Shown here one piece after another: positions 50,105-60,701 of a stretch of DNA of 64,000 nucleotides. The first letter of the stretch is position 1. The number at the start of each line of letters is the position of its first letter. The notes under the pieces are model-generated. The model was not told the DNA's origin. It was given only the letters and a program-made list of their open reading frames with translations, and did not search any database. This DNA comes from Nitrospira sp. Ga0074138 (lineage in GTDB: Bacteria; Nitrospirota; Nitrospiria; Nitrospirales; Nitrospiraceae), in assembly GCA_001464735.1 (NCBI GenBank), contig LNDU01000008.1, positions 124,001 to 188,000 on the forward strand, written 5' to 3'. Both the position numbers and the translations under genes were made by a program.

Positions 50105-53100
50105 ATGACAGTGTCTCCGGAACTCAGCCGACATAGCGCAATGATTTTAGTCGTCGACGCTGTCGAGGCGATCCGTTACGCCCGCAGCCAAATATTGAGC
50201 CAAGCCGGCCATCGTGTGGTCGAAGCCTCTACCGGCGAAGAGGCGTTGCTCATGGTGGCCTCGCATCGACCGGATGTGATCGTGCTCAATGTAAGCCTCC
50301 CGAGCATCGACGGCCTCGAAGTCTGCCGACGCCTTAAAGCCGACCTCAACACTTCTCACATCATGGTATTGCAGGTCTCCTCTGCGCACACGTCCAAGAT
50401 GGAACTTGCAGCCGGGCTTGAAGGCGGCGCCGATGGATATCTGATCGAGCCGATCGATCCGGTGGAGTTGCTGGCCACGGTGAAAACGCTGTTACGGTTG
50501 GCGGATCGTGAGAAGGAAAACCTCAGATTGATCCAAACGCCCGGCGGACGGTTCTTTTATGACGATGCGGGCCATGCCGTTCGCATGAGCGGTGTGGGGC
50601 AAGACATCCTTGTCCGCAAACAAACAGAGGACACGCTCGCTCTGTATCGCACGATCATTGCCGCTGCCACCGATGGCATTGCGCTCATAGACCGGAATGC
50701 CCGATACATTGAACAGAACCTCGCCCATCGTGTCCTGCTAGGGTACTCGGACGAAGATTTAATCGGCCAAACACCGGCTCTGCATGCCGGAGAAGAGGTC
50801 TTTCAGCGAATCGCGACTGAATTGATCGATACCGGACGTTTCCGTGGTGAGGTCCGAGCGCGCCGCAAAGACGAACAATGGATCGATATCGCCTTATCGG
50901 CCTTCGGCATCTACGACGACAAGGGAGAGGTGCTGTGTTACGTCGGTATTATGGGAGACATCACCGAGCGGAAGCGGCAGCAGGCGACACTGAAAGAAAG
51001 TGAAGTCCGGTTCCGCAACATGGCCGATCACTCCCCTGTCATGGTGTGGGTCACGGAGCCGGATGGGTCTTGCTCGTTCTTAAGCCGGTCCTGGTATGAC
51101 TTCACCGGCCAGACGCCGGAGACCGGTTTAGGATTTGGATGGACCAATGCCGTCCATGCCGACGACCGAGCATCGGCAGAGCAGACATTCGTCCAGGCGA
51201 ACAAAACACAGAGCGCATTCAGGCTCGAATATCGCTTGCGAAGGCATGACGGGGCCTACCGATGGGCGATCGATGCAGCCGCTCCTCGGTTCTCTTCCGA
51301 GGGTGCCTTCCTCGGCTATATCGGATCCGTCATCGACATCACGGATCGCAAACAGACCGAGCAAGCGCTGGCCGAGAGTGAAGAGAAATACCGGCATATG
51401 TTTGAGAATGCCGGCGTGTCGATGTTTGAAGAGGATTGGTCTGACATTCAACGTTGGTTCGACGATCTTCGCTCCGAGGGCGTCACGGATCTGCGCGGGT
51501 ACCTCGATGCGAACCCCGAGAAAGTGGCGTCCTCCATTCCGCTGATCCGCGTCACGGACGTAAACGACGATACCATGAGGCTCTTTCAGGCGCCGTCGAA
51601 AACGGCGCTACTCGGGGCCTTGGATCGCATCTTTACTTCCGACACGAGTCCTGTCTTCAAAGAAGAACTGATCGCCTTTTGGGAAGGACTGGACCTGCAC
51701 GAACGACCTGCCTCGTTACGCACCCTCAGCGGGGAAAGTCTCTCTGTGCTGTTCACACTCAAGGCGCCTCGACACGGTAATGATTGGCGCCGTGTCTTAG
51801 TGGCCTTGACGGATGTGACGGCGCTCCGTGTCGCGGAATCCGCAGTCCGCGAAAGCGAGGAACGTTTTCGCACCTTGGCGGATAATATCTCGCAGTTGGC
51901 GTGGATGGCCGACAAGAAGGGCTGGCTTTTCTGGTACAACCGACGCTGGTTCGACTACACCGGTACGACCTTCGATGACATGCAAGGCTGGGGCTGGCAG
52001 AAGGTCCATCATGAGGATCATCTCCAGCGCGTGATCGAGAAATGGCAAAGAACGCTCGAGACCGGTGGTATTTGGGAGGATACGTTTCCGCTACGGGGTC
52101 ATGACGGACACTATCGATGGTTTTTGTCTCGAGCGGTGCCGGTCCGAGACAACGAAGGATCTATTACCCGATGGTTCGGCACCAATACTGATATTACCGG
52201 CTTACGGGAGGCGGAGCGGGCGCAAGCTCACCTGGCTTCGATCATCACCTCCTCCGATGACGCCATCATCAGCAAGGATTTGAACGGCATCATCACGAGT
52301 TGGAATCGCGGAGCGGAACGCCTGTTCGGATACAGCGAAAAGGAAGCGGTCGGCCTGCCGATCACGGTACTGATTCCGCGTGAACGCATACACGAAGAAC
52401 CGGATATTCTCGCCCGCATCGAGCTGGGAGAATCAGTCGAACATTATGAAACCCTCAGGCGGCGCAAAGATGGGACGTTGCTGAATATCTCGTTGACCGT
52501 CTCCCCTATCAAAGACGACGAAGGTCGAATCATCGGGACGTCAAAGGTGGCGCGTGACATCACCGACCGCAAACGGCAAGAAGAGGAGTTGTATCGGTTG
52601 AAGGATGACCTGGAGGATCGCGTCCGCGAGCGGACGAAAGAATTGCTGGCGACGCAGGAGCGGCTGATGGCGGTCACCTCACAATTAAGTCTGACCGAGC
52701 AGCAGGAGCGCCGCAAGTTGGCTCGTGATCTCCATGATTATCTGGCACAGATGCTTGCCGTCGGACAGATGAAAACGAGCATGCTGAAGAAGCAGAGTCC
52801 GCCCCATCCGGGAAGCGCGACCCTCGTGCAGGACTTGGACAAGGTGTTTCAACAGGCCTTGGTCTATACGCGCACGCTGATCGCCGAGCTCAGCCCGCCG
52901 TCGCTCCAGGATTCCGGTTTGCCGGCCGCGCTCACGTGGCTGAGTGAACGATTCGAAAAGGATGGCCTAAGGGTGGAAGTTCGAACCGACTGCGACTCCG
53001 TGCCGCTGGCGGAAGAACAGGCGGTGGTGGTGTTTCAGGCAGTGCGCGAGTTACTGTTCAACGTGATGAAACATGCGGGCGTGGATCGAGCGACGGTGAC

Positions 53101-53350
53101 CATATCGCTGGGTCATGGCAATGTCTTGCGGGTGGCGGTCGACGACCGAGGCAGAGGCTTACCTCCCGAAGCCTTGCAACGCTCAGCGGAACCGGGACAT
53201 CTTGGGCTCGTCAGTGTGCGAGAGCGTTTCGGCGCCATGGGCGGTCGAGTTGAGGTGGAATCCCTGCCGGGGAACGGCACGACGGTGACGCTGGTATTGC
53301 CCTTGACAGTCGGCGGTAAAGTGACCGTGAGGCGTCCCTCTTGTGGATGA
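50105..53350 (+). CDS. Sensor histidine kinase, degenerate N-terminal REC, multiple PAS, HisKA_3-HATPase
   Basis: N-terminal receiver-like fold with VLNVSLP; repeated PAS/PAC; LARDLHDYLAQMLAVGQMKTSML; VFQAVRELLFNVMKHAGVDRATV; DDRGRGLP. Confidence 0.9.
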   Translation: MTVSPELSRHSAMILVVDAVEAIRYARSQILSQAGHRVVEASTGEEALLMVASHRPDVIVLNVSLPSIDGLEVCRRLKADLNTSHIMVLQVSSAHTSKMELAAGLEGGADGYLIEPIDPVELLATVKTLLRLADREKENLRLIQTPGGRFFYDDAGHAVRMSGVGQDILVRKQTEDTLALYRTIIAAATDGIALIDRNARYIEQNLAHRVLLGYSDEDLIGQTPALHAGEEVFQRIATELIDTGRFRGEVRARRKDEQWIDIALSAFGIYDDKGEVLCYVGIMGDITERKRQQATLKESEVRFRNMADHSPVMVWVTEPDGSCSFLSRSWYDFTGQTPETGLGFGWTNAVHADDRASAEQTFVQANKTQSAFRLEYRLRRHDGAYRWAIDAAAPRFSSEGAFLGYIGSVIDITDRKQTEQALAESEEKYRHMFENAGVSMFEEDWSDIQRWFDDLRSEGVTDLRGYLDANPEKVASSIPLIRVTDVNDDTMRLFQAPSKTALLGALDRIFTSDTSPVFKEELIAFWEGLDLHERPASLRTLSGESLSVLFTLKAPRHGNDWRRVLVALTDVTALRVAESAVRESEERFRTLADNISQLAWMADKKGWLFWYNRRWFDYTGTTFDDMQGWGWQKVHHEDHLQRVIEKWQRTLETGGIWEDTFPLRGHDGHYRWFLSRAVPVRDNEGSITRWFGTNTDITGLREAERAQAHLASIITSSDDAIISKDLNGIITSWNRGAERLFGYSEKEAVGLPITVLIPRERIHEEPDILARIELGESVEHYETLRRRKDGTLLNISLTVSPIKDDEGRIIGTSKVARDITDRKRQEEELYRLKDDLEDRVRERTKELLATQERLMAVTSQLSLTEQQERRKLARDLHDYLAQMLAVGQMKTSMLKKQSPPHPGSATLVQDLDKVFQQALVYTRTLIAELSPPSLQDSGLPAALTWLSERFEKDGLRVEVRTDCDSVPLAEEQAVVVFQAVRELLFNVMKHAGVDRATVTISLGHGNVLRVAVDDRGRGLPPEALQRSAEPGHLGLVSVRERFGAMGGRVEVESLPGNGTTVTLVLPLTVGGKVTVRRPSCG

Positions 53351-53386
53351 CCACAAGCGGGATTGAAGTCTTAGGGAACCTCTGGG

Positions 53387-54493
53387 TTACTTCGCCGACT
53401 CGCGGGAGGATCGAATCAGCAACAGGCCAATCACCACAAGTCCAATCCACCAGGGGAATTGCTCCACGGATCCAGACGAGTGAGCCGGTGAACGAGGGAC
53501 TCCGACCCCGGCGAGGGATCCGGAGTCTGTGTGCCTGTCGATATCTCTACCGGAAGACAGTGTACTCATGTCTCCAGCATCCTTAGCCTTGTGGGGATCC
53601 TCGACCACTGCATTTTCCGAAGGGACAATACGCGCCCCGACGCCATTCGCATAGACTTGGGTAAATTCAGCGCCAAACAACAGGATCTGCGCCGAGTAGT
53701 AGACCCATATGAGCACGATCACAAGGGAGCCCGCGGCCCCATACGCGGAGCCCACATCGCTCTTCCCAAGATACAATCCGATCGCGAATTTACCGATTGT
53801 AAAGAGCAGCGCAGTCATGGCCGCGCCTACCCACACATCACGCCACGCTACCTGAGCATCGGGAAGAATCTTGAAGATCATGGCAAATAATCCGGTGATA
53901 ACGGCAAGCGAAATGAGAAGCTCCGATATTTGCAGTACAAACTCAGGAGCTGGAAGCCACCCCCCAAACCATTTCCCGAATGCCGCCAAAGCGGCGCTCA
54001 GCGCGAGAGACACAAGAAGCAAGAATCCGGTTCCGAGGAGGGCGGCGACGGACAGGAATCGATCACGGATGAGTCCCCACAGTCCTCGACCCTCTTTGGG
54101 CTTAACTCCCCAAATCGAGTTCAAAGAATCTTGGAGTTGCGCAAAAACCCCAGAGGCGCCGAGAAGCAACGTTCCGGTGGCGAGAACAGTGGCAATGATT
54201 CCTGTCGAGGGTTCACTCGCGCGTTGAATCATCTCCTTGATGGCCTCGGCGCTTTGGGGGCCCACCAAACTTCCTATCTGCTCGAGGATGTAGCCTTGCC
54301 CGACCTCGCGGCCAAATATGAGCCCGATTATCGCAATAATAACGACGAGTAATGGCACCAACGAGAGGACGGTGTAATAGGCCAGTGCCGCTCCATGACG
54401 CGGGACCTTATCCTTGTTCCATTCGGTAAAGGTGTCCTTAAGAATCTCCCAGAGTTGGGCTGGTTGCAACAGGCTTTTCCAGGACGCGGTCAT
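53387..54493 (-). CDS. YihY/BrkB family inner-membrane protein (copy 2)
   Basis: GAALAYYTVLSLVPLLVVIIAIIGLIFG...GASGVFAQLQDSLNSIWGVKPKEGRG. Confidence 0.9.
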   Translation of the reverse strand: MTASWKSLLQPAQLWEILKDTFTEWNKDKVPRHGAALAYYTVLSLVPLLVVIIAIIGLIFGREVGQGYILEQIGSLVGPQSAEAIKEMIQRASEPSTGIIATVLATGTLLLGASGVFAQLQDSLNSIWGVKPKEGRGLWGLIRDRFLSVAALLGTGFLLLVSLALSAALAAFGKWFGGWLPAPEFVLQISELLISLAVITGLFAMIFKILPDAQVAWRDVWVGAAMTALLFTIGKFAIGLYLGKSDVGSAYGAAGSLVIVLIWVYYSAQILLFGAEFTQVYANGVGARIVPSENAVVEDPHKAKDAGDMSTLSSGRDIDRHTDSGSLAGVGVPRSPAHSSGSVEQFPWWIGLVVIGLLLIRSSRESAK

Positions 54494-54651
54494 GGCGTTG
54501 TGTCTCCTCCTCCCTTCCTATTTTCTCTTCATTGAGAACGCCGAACTTTCTTAACCCATCATGTGAAGATGTCATGAGAACATGCGGTGGAGCACCTGGT
54601 GAAAGCCCCTGAAGTGACAGGGAACAATCTGTTCGCGTTGAAGGGCAAGAA

Positions 54652-56307
54652 GTGAAAACATTGTCCGGGAACCCAGGGGGTCTTCCCAGTTACTCGCAAT
54701 CCGTAAACCGATCAGACTTCTTCATAACTGCGATGAGCGTCACGTCAATGCCAAAATGGTTGTGGTGGGTGGCTATTCTCCTTAGTCTTCTCTTGGTGAT
54801 CGCCATTGCGCTCACATTCATCGATGAGCCTTTGCGGGCCTATGCCGAGCGCGAGATGAACAGCCGCTTGCCGGCCTATACCGTCCTTATTGGCGAACTT
54901 GACCTGCATCTGATGAGTCTCTCTCTGGATCTCGAAGATGTCATCGTTCGGCAAAAAGATCACCCCGATCCACCAATCGCCGCCGTTTCGAAGATGCATG
55001 GCAGCCTCCAGTGGAGCGCCCTCTTATCCGGCCGCTTCGTGACCGATCTGTCGATCGAGCATCCGGTGATTCACTTCACCCGTCCGCAGGCGTCGAAGGA
55101 ACTAGAGGCCTCACCGGTTCAGAAACAGAGCTGGCAGGAGATGCTCTTTGCCATGCATGAGGTCCAGCTCAACGAAGTCCGCATTACGAATGGCGACGTG
55201 ACCTATCGTGAAAACACGACCTCTAATCCCCTTCATTTTAGAGAGCTCAACGTTCACGCCGAAAACATCCGCAATGTGCGCTCGGCGCCCTCTCAATATC
55301 CCTCGCACCTCCAAATCGAGATGGAGGTCTTTGACAAAGGGCGCTTCCATCTAGACGGCTATGTCGATTTTTTTGCGGAACCCTCCATCGCGGTCAATGC
55401 CGACGCGACCTTGACCGACATCCCACTCGCAGACTTATTGCCGCTTACGGCTCAGCATCAAGTTCATCTGTCGCAGGGGATTCTGTCCGCAGAAGGTCAT
55501 GTCGAGTATGCGCCAACGGTGCAACAGGTGCGATTGAAAACGTTGGCCGTACGGGACGTGAAAGGGGATTTTGTTCATACCGTCAAGACGCAACAGAAAG
55601 AACAAGACACAGCTAAGAAAGTCGCCCGGGCGGCTGAGAAAGCCTCCAACCATCCCACGCTTCTGTTGCAAGTCGATCGAGGGAAAATTGAAAAGAGCGA
55701 GTTTGGACTGGTCAATAAGTCGACCGACCCTCCCTACCGGGTGTTCATGACGGAGACGGATATCGAACTCGAGAACTGGAGCAACCGACTGTCAGAGGGG
55801 ACCGCGGTCGTCAAACTTCAAGGCATGTTGATGGGATCTGGGGAGACTCACATCTCCGGAGTGTTTCGACCAGAAAAGGAATCCCCCGACTTTGACATGA
55901 GCGTAAAAATACTCAAGACCCCCGTCAAATCCCTGAATCAGTTGCTGCGGGCGTACGGCGGGATGGATATCGCCTCAGGAATCTTCTCCGTGTATAGCGA
56001 GATGGCGGTCAGGAACGGGAAGGTGAAGGGCTATCTCAAACCTCTCTTCAAGGATGTCAAAGCGTACGATCCCACGCAAGATCAAGACAAAGGCCTCTTA
56101 CAAAAGATTTATGAAAAAACGATTAATGTGGCGGCCGAGCTCCTCAAGAATACTCCACGGAAGGAAGTGGCAACGAAAGCCGATCTGTCTGGACCAGTCG
56201 CAAACCCGCAGGCCAGTACGTGGGAGATCGTCGTGACTCTATTTCAGAACGCTTTTTTTGACGCCGTCCTGCCAGGGTTGGAAGGTCGAACGAGGAAAGT
56301 ATCCTAA
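54652..56307 (+). CDS. DUF748/AsmA-like periplasmic protein
   Basis: N-terminal TM (LWWVAILLSLLLVIAIALT), LDLEDVIVRQKDHPDPPIAAVSKMHGSLQWSALLSGRFVTDLSIEHPVIHF; start may be 54733 or 54748. Confidence 0.8.
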   Translation: MKTLSGNPGGLPSYSQSVNRSDFFITAMSVTSMPKWLWWVAILLSLLLVIAIALTFIDEPLRAYAEREMNSRLPAYTVLIGELDLHLMSLSLDLEDVIVRQKDHPDPPIAAVSKMHGSLQWSALLSGRFVTDLSIEHPVIHFTRPQASKELEASPVQKQSWQEMLFAMHEVQLNEVRITNGDVTYRENTTSNPLHFRELNVHAENIRNVRSAPSQYPSHLQIEMEVFDKGRFHLDGYVDFFAEPSIAVNADATLTDIPLADLLPLTAQHQVHLSQGILSAEGHVEYAPTVQQVRLKTLAVRDVKGDFVHTVKTQQKEQDTAKKVARAAEKASNHPTLLLQVDRGKIEKSEFGLVNKSTDPPYRVFMTETDIELENWSNRLSEGTAVVKLQGMLMGSGETHISGVFRPEKESPDFDMSVKILKTPVKSLNQLLRAYGGMDIASGIFSVYSEMAVRNGKVKGYLKPLFKDVKAYDPTQDQDKGLLQKIYEKTINVAAELLKNTPRKEVATKADLSGPVANPQASTWEIVVTLFQNAFFDAVLPGLEGRTRKVS

Positions 56308-56703
56308 GATCGTTGCGTCAACGCTTCTGTCTCCATATATCTTTCCTGCAATGCCATCGATCACAACGGTAGCTTTTCCAGCCGACAAACCTTTCAGCAC
56401 TAGACATCGAGCACAATTGAGTAATGCTAAATACCGTCCAATGCGTCCAGGGCAACCCGTCCCTAATCAACAATCCCTTACTTTGCGCAGCGTACACGAC
56501 TACCACCTCTAGTTCTCCAAATTGTAGGATCAACGCTTTGTGCGGAAAGGCACCACCCCGTCAAGCGAACACAGCCCTCGCTTCACAGGGGGTTGCACGC
56601 ATGTGACTGGGTACAGATCAATGTAATTGACCTGGTGGATGTAGTATGCTCTATCTCGATTACAGAGTGTTTCTGTGCATTCTCAACCTGGACAGGGTCG
56701 ACC

Positions 56704-57717
56704 ATGGAAGCTGAGAAGACTGCATTTTCACAAAAGTTGCGGGAGCAAACCGACGAGAGCCTGGAGGAGGAGCGGAAGAAAACTGACGCGCACCTCGAAC
56801 AACAAGTCCAGGAGATCGAAGAGAAAACGGATGAAGAAGTCCGCTCCATTCAACGAACCGCCCACAAGCATACCGCCTCTGACGCGTTCCAAAACACAGA
56901 GCAAGAGTCTCACGCTCGCATTCAGGAACGCTTTCAAAAAGCACTGATCGCCGAAACTGAGGCGCTTCTTGAAAGGGAACGTCAAAAGACCGACGTCAGT
57001 CTTCTCGAAGAACGCATCCATATCGATTCGGAGCTTACGACGAGGAATCAATTTCTTGCGATTGTCAGTCACGACCTGCAAAATTCCGTCGCGGGTATCT
57101 TGATACGGGCTCGTTTGATGCGAAAAGGGCTGTTCGGGGACCAAATGGATACCGGCAGTCTTCTGGACAATATCGGGATTATTGAGCAAGCCGCCACGGG
57201 CATGCACCGAATGATCAATGATCTCCTCGATGTCGAGAGAATGGCGCATGGAAAGTTGCTCCTGAAACCTGAACGAGTCGACGTTCAGGCCTTGGTCCAC
57301 GAGTGCATGGATCTTTTCGCGCCGGTGGTCGCGAGCAGGTCTTTTTCAATGAGCAGTGACTTCCCTTCAGAACCGATGTTTGTTCATTGCGATCACGACA
57401 GGATCCTACAGGTGTTGTCAAATTTGATCGGGAATGCCCTGAAGTTTACACCTACTGGTGGAACCATTACGCTTTCAGCTCGAAAACGGGAGAGTGAAGT
57501 TGAAGTCTCGGTAACCGACAACGGGCCTGGAATTCCCGACGACGCAAAAGCAAAGCTTTTTGAAAAATTCTCGCAACTAAAGCTGAACGACCGTCGTGGT
57601 CTCGGACTGGGCCTTTTTATCGCCAAATGGATCGTAGATGCCCATAAGGGACGCATTGGGGTCACCTCAGTCCTTGGGAAGGGAAGCACGTTCAGCTTCA
57701 CTCTCCCACTGCACTAA
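56704..57717 (+). CDS. Cytosolic sensor histidine kinase with N-terminal coiled coil
   Basis: E/K-rich coiled coil, FLAIVSHDLQNSVAGILIRARLM H-box, NLIGNALKFTPTGG, DNGPGIPDDAKAKLFEKFSQ, RGLGLGLFIAKWIVDAHKGRIGV. Confidence 0.92.
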   Translation: MEAEKTAFSQKLREQTDESLEEERKKTDAHLEQQVQEIEEKTDEEVRSIQRTAHKHTASDAFQNTEQESHARIQERFQKALIAETEALLERERQKTDVSLLEERIHIDSELTTRNQFLAIVSHDLQNSVAGILIRARLMRKGLFGDQMDTGSLLDNIGIIEQAATGMHRMINDLLDVERMAHGKLLLKPERVDVQALVHECMDLFAPVVASRSFSMSSDFPSEPMFVHCDHDRILQVLSNLIGNALKFTPTGGTITLSARKRESEVEVSVTDNGPGIPDDAKAKLFEKFSQLKLNDRRGLGLGLFIAKWIVDAHKGRIGVTSVLGKGSTFSFTLPLH

Positions 57718-57755
57718 TTGGGGCGATAGGTCTAAAGCTTCTACAACGGCTCTAC
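57567..57755 (+). repeat. Parent copy of duplicated kinase-3'-end segment
   Basis: 189 bp matching 63304-63492 with few differences. Confidence 0.85.
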
Positions 57756-57984
57756 TGTGGAAGATTCTTCAATCTCTTCGTTTTCCCTCGGGTCATCATC
57801 ACAATGACGGCTTCCGCGTCTCCAACAAGCCCATACTGAGCTTATTGTGTGCATCCAAGGCTGCCACCTTGTAACATTCTGCCAGCGTCGGATAGTTAAA
57901 GACTGAGCGCAAGAAATACTCCAGCCCACCACCGAGGTCGAGCACCGCTGGCGGAGCCTCAAGTATGAGGCGGTCTATCTCCAC
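57741..57984 (-). pseudogene. C-terminal remnant of soluble pyridine nucleotide transhydrogenase (SthA)-like protein
   Basis: AVLDLGGGLEYFLRSVFNYPTLAECYKVAALDAHNKLSMGL resembles the SthA C-terminal interface segment; no N-terminal FAD domain. Confidence 0.6.
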
Positions 57985-58172
57985 GCCTACGAGACTGTGC
58001 AGAGGGGCAGCGCGCTACGTGACCTTCTACAACCGATCGTGTGTACTGGGAGAACCGGCCCGCACAGCCTTCTGCTGTGTAGGCCTAGCCGCCAAGCACC
58101 ACTTGAACCGGCAAAATCTGTCCAATCAAGCAGAGCACCCCTCTAAGCCATGGAAGAAAACGGATGGTATAG

Positions 58173-60701
58173 ATGACGCGTAAGCTCCTTAGGAAGTATA
58201 ACGAGAAGCGAGACTTTGGCATAACCGCAGAACCACGTGGCAAAGCGGGAAAGCGCTCTACACACAACCTCCGTTTTGTGATTCAACTCCATGAAGCGAC
58301 GCGCACTCACTATGATTTGCGTTTGGAATGGCATGGCGTCATGAAAAGCTGGGCGGTCACCAAAGGCCCCAGCTATGACCCAGCTGATAAACGCCTCGCG
58401 GTCCGGACCGAGGACCACCCCATGGATTACAATGAATTTGAAGGCGTCATACCCGACAAGCAGTACGGGGCCGGACCCGTCATGATCTGGGATGAGGGCG
58501 TCTGGATGCCGGAAGATGACCCTGAGAAAATGGAGAAGAAGGGGCACATCACCTTCACAATCGACGGCTCCCGGATGAGAGGTCAGTGGCATCTGGTCCG
58601 GATGCATACCCCTGACAAACGCGAGAACTGGCTGCTGATTAAAAGCAAAGACGACTTCGCATTGAGCAAATCCAAGAATGACGGCTTTTTACAACGCGAA
58701 AATACAAGCGTGGTAACGGGCAGAACCATGGCCGATATCCGTAAAGCGGGCCTGGGTAAAACCACACAACGCAAGCAGCCCAGCAAGCCCTTGCCTGTTC
58801 CTCAGAAGCAGTTAAAGACGAGTGCGCAAAGGTCCAGCGTGTCCTTACGGAGCTTAATGAAACAGTATCCTGATCCGGAACTTGCCACCCTTGTGGATAA
58901 GCAGCCCAATGGGGATGCATGGGTCCACGAAATCAAATATGACGGCTATCGGCTCATGGCATTCGTGGACAAGGGTTCAGTGATCTTACGGACCAGGGGC
59001 GGGAAAGATTGGACGCACAAATTTATACCCCTTGAGAAGGCGATCGCCCAGTTACCTGTCGAGAGCGCCGTGTTCGATTTGGAGGCTTGTGTTCTCAATG
59101 AACGTGGCCAGTCAGATTTCGGAGCATTACAGGCCGCACTTTCAGACAACAATCCGGGGGCCATCCATGGCTATATATTTGATCTTCTGAATCTCAACGG
59201 TGAAGACCTCACCAATAAACAACTCATCGACCGAAAAGCTCGGCTATCCACAATTCTTAGGAAAGCCAAAGCTCCGCTGCACTTCAGCGAACATTTAGAA
59301 AGCTCCCCGGACTTGCTTGAGAAGGCCTGTAAGATTGGTGCGGAAGGTTTGGTGTCGAAGAAAAAAAACAGTCTTTATTACGGACGTCGTACCAGTGATT
59401 GGGTCAAAAGTAAATGCGGGCTCGAGCAGGAATTTGTGATTGGCGGCTTCATGCCGGCCAAAGACCAGGTCAAGGCCATCGGCGCATTATTACTCGGCTA
59501 TTACAAAAATAACAAATTCACATATGCGGGAAAAGTTGGAACGGGGTATTCGCGAAAGCTTGCCAAAGAGATCTATCACAAACTGATCCCGCTTACAATC
59601 ACGACATCGCCATTTCAAGAAAAGGTAGGCCGAGGCCGGCGAGACTATGCTTTCGTGAAGCCCGAAATACTTTGTGAGATCTCATTTATGGAGTGGACGC
59701 CTGATGGCCATATCCGCCATGCATCCTTTAAAGGCCTGCGGGAGGATAAGAGCCCCAAAAGAGTGATTGAAGAAATCCCGAAGTCTATAAAACAAGTTTC
59801 GAAGGCCACGGAGCCGGGCTTCCAAAGCAAGGGAGACGTATCTTATAGGGGCGTAACAATCACACATCCTGAAAGGATCGTGTTTCCTGATACCACAATC
59901 ACAAAAGGCGACGTGGCTGAATATTATGATCGGGTCGCACCGCTCATGTTGCCCTTCGTTCGCTCGCGCTTGATTAGCTTACTGCGCTGCACAAACGGTA
60001 TCGGCGGTGAATGTTTTTTCCAGCGCAATCCCATGCAAGGCATGGGCGATGAGGTGTATTCCAAATCACTCACTCATAAAGGCAATAAACATAACTATAT
60101 TTACGTCCAAAATGAAGTCGGGCTGTTGCAGATTGTCCAAATGGGAACGATCGAATTTCATGCCTGGCAAAGCTCACTTTCACACCAAGGGAAACCCGAT
60201 CAAATCATTTTCGATCTTGATCCCGATGCTGGCGTACCGTTTGAAGCGGTAAAGCTTGCGGCTTTAGATATTCGCAATCGCCTTAAAAAACTAAATCTTG
60301 TATCCTTTCCGAGACTCTCGGGCGGTAAAGGCATCCACGTTGTGGCACCGATTAAGCCCGAACATGGCTGGGAAGAAATCAAAGAGTTCGCTCGTGGCTT
60401 TGCCGAATCAATGGCACGAGAGATACCCGCCGCGTATGTTGCCAACATGAGCAAGAAAAAGCGAACGGGAAAAATCTTCGTCGATTTTTTCAGAAATGAC
60501 TTTTCATCCACCGCGATTGTGCCGTTTTCACTACGAGCGCGAGATGCAGCTTCTATTGCGTGGCCCATCACTTGGACAGAGTTAAAGAAATACAAAAAGG
60601 CGAGCGCAATCCAGCTCAACAACATTGATGCGAACGTGATTCAAATGGCTCAAAAGGTCTCGGCGGACTTCCTGAGCATTTCTCAAACGTTGAAACTTTA
60701 A
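58173..60701 (+). CDS. ligD: Multifunctional DNA ligase D (PE-ligase-polymerase order)
   Basis: RFVIQLHEATRTHYDLRLEWHGVMKSWAVTKGPS (phosphoesterase), EIKYDGYRLMAFVD (ligase), DQIIFDLDPDAGVPFEAVKLAA and RLSGGKGIHVVAPI (polymerase). Confidence 0.95.
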   Translation: MTRKLLRKYNEKRDFGITAEPRGKAGKRSTHNLRFVIQLHEATRTHYDLRLEWHGVMKSWAVTKGPSYDPADKRLAVRTEDHPMDYNEFEGVIPDKQYGAGPVMIWDEGVWMPEDDPEKMEKKGHITFTIDGSRMRGQWHLVRMHTPDKRENWLLIKSKDDFALSKSKNDGFLQRENTSVVTGRTMADIRKAGLGKTTQRKQPSKPLPVPQKQLKTSAQRSSVSLRSLMKQYPDPELATLVDKQPNGDAWVHEIKYDGYRLMAFVDKGSVILRTRGGKDWTHKFIPLEKAIAQLPVESAVFDLEACVLNERGQSDFGALQAALSDNNPGAIHGYIFDLLNLNGEDLTNKQLIDRKARLSTILRKAKAPLHFSEHLESSPDLLEKACKIGAEGLVSKKKNSLYYGRRTSDWVKSKCGLEQEFVIGGFMPAKDQVKAIGALLLGYYKNNKFTYAGKVGTGYSRKLAKEIYHKLIPLTITTSPFQEKVGRGRRDYAFVKPEILCEISFMEWTPDGHIRHASFKGLREDKSPKRVIEEIPKSIKQVSKATEPGFQSKGDVSYRGVTITHPERIVFPDTTITKGDVAEYYDRVAPLMLPFVRSRLISLLRCTNGIGGECFFQRNPMQGMGDEVYSKSLTHKGNKHNYIYVQNEVGLLQIVQMGTIEFHAWQSSLSHQGKPDQIIFDLDPDAGVPFEAVKLAALDIRNRLKKLNLVSFPRLSGGKGIHVVAPIKPEHGWEEIKEFARGFAESMAREIPAAYVANMSKKKRTGKIFVDFFRNDFSSTAIVPFSLRARDAASIAWPITWTELKKYKKASAIQLNNIDANVIQMAQKVSADFLSISQTLKL

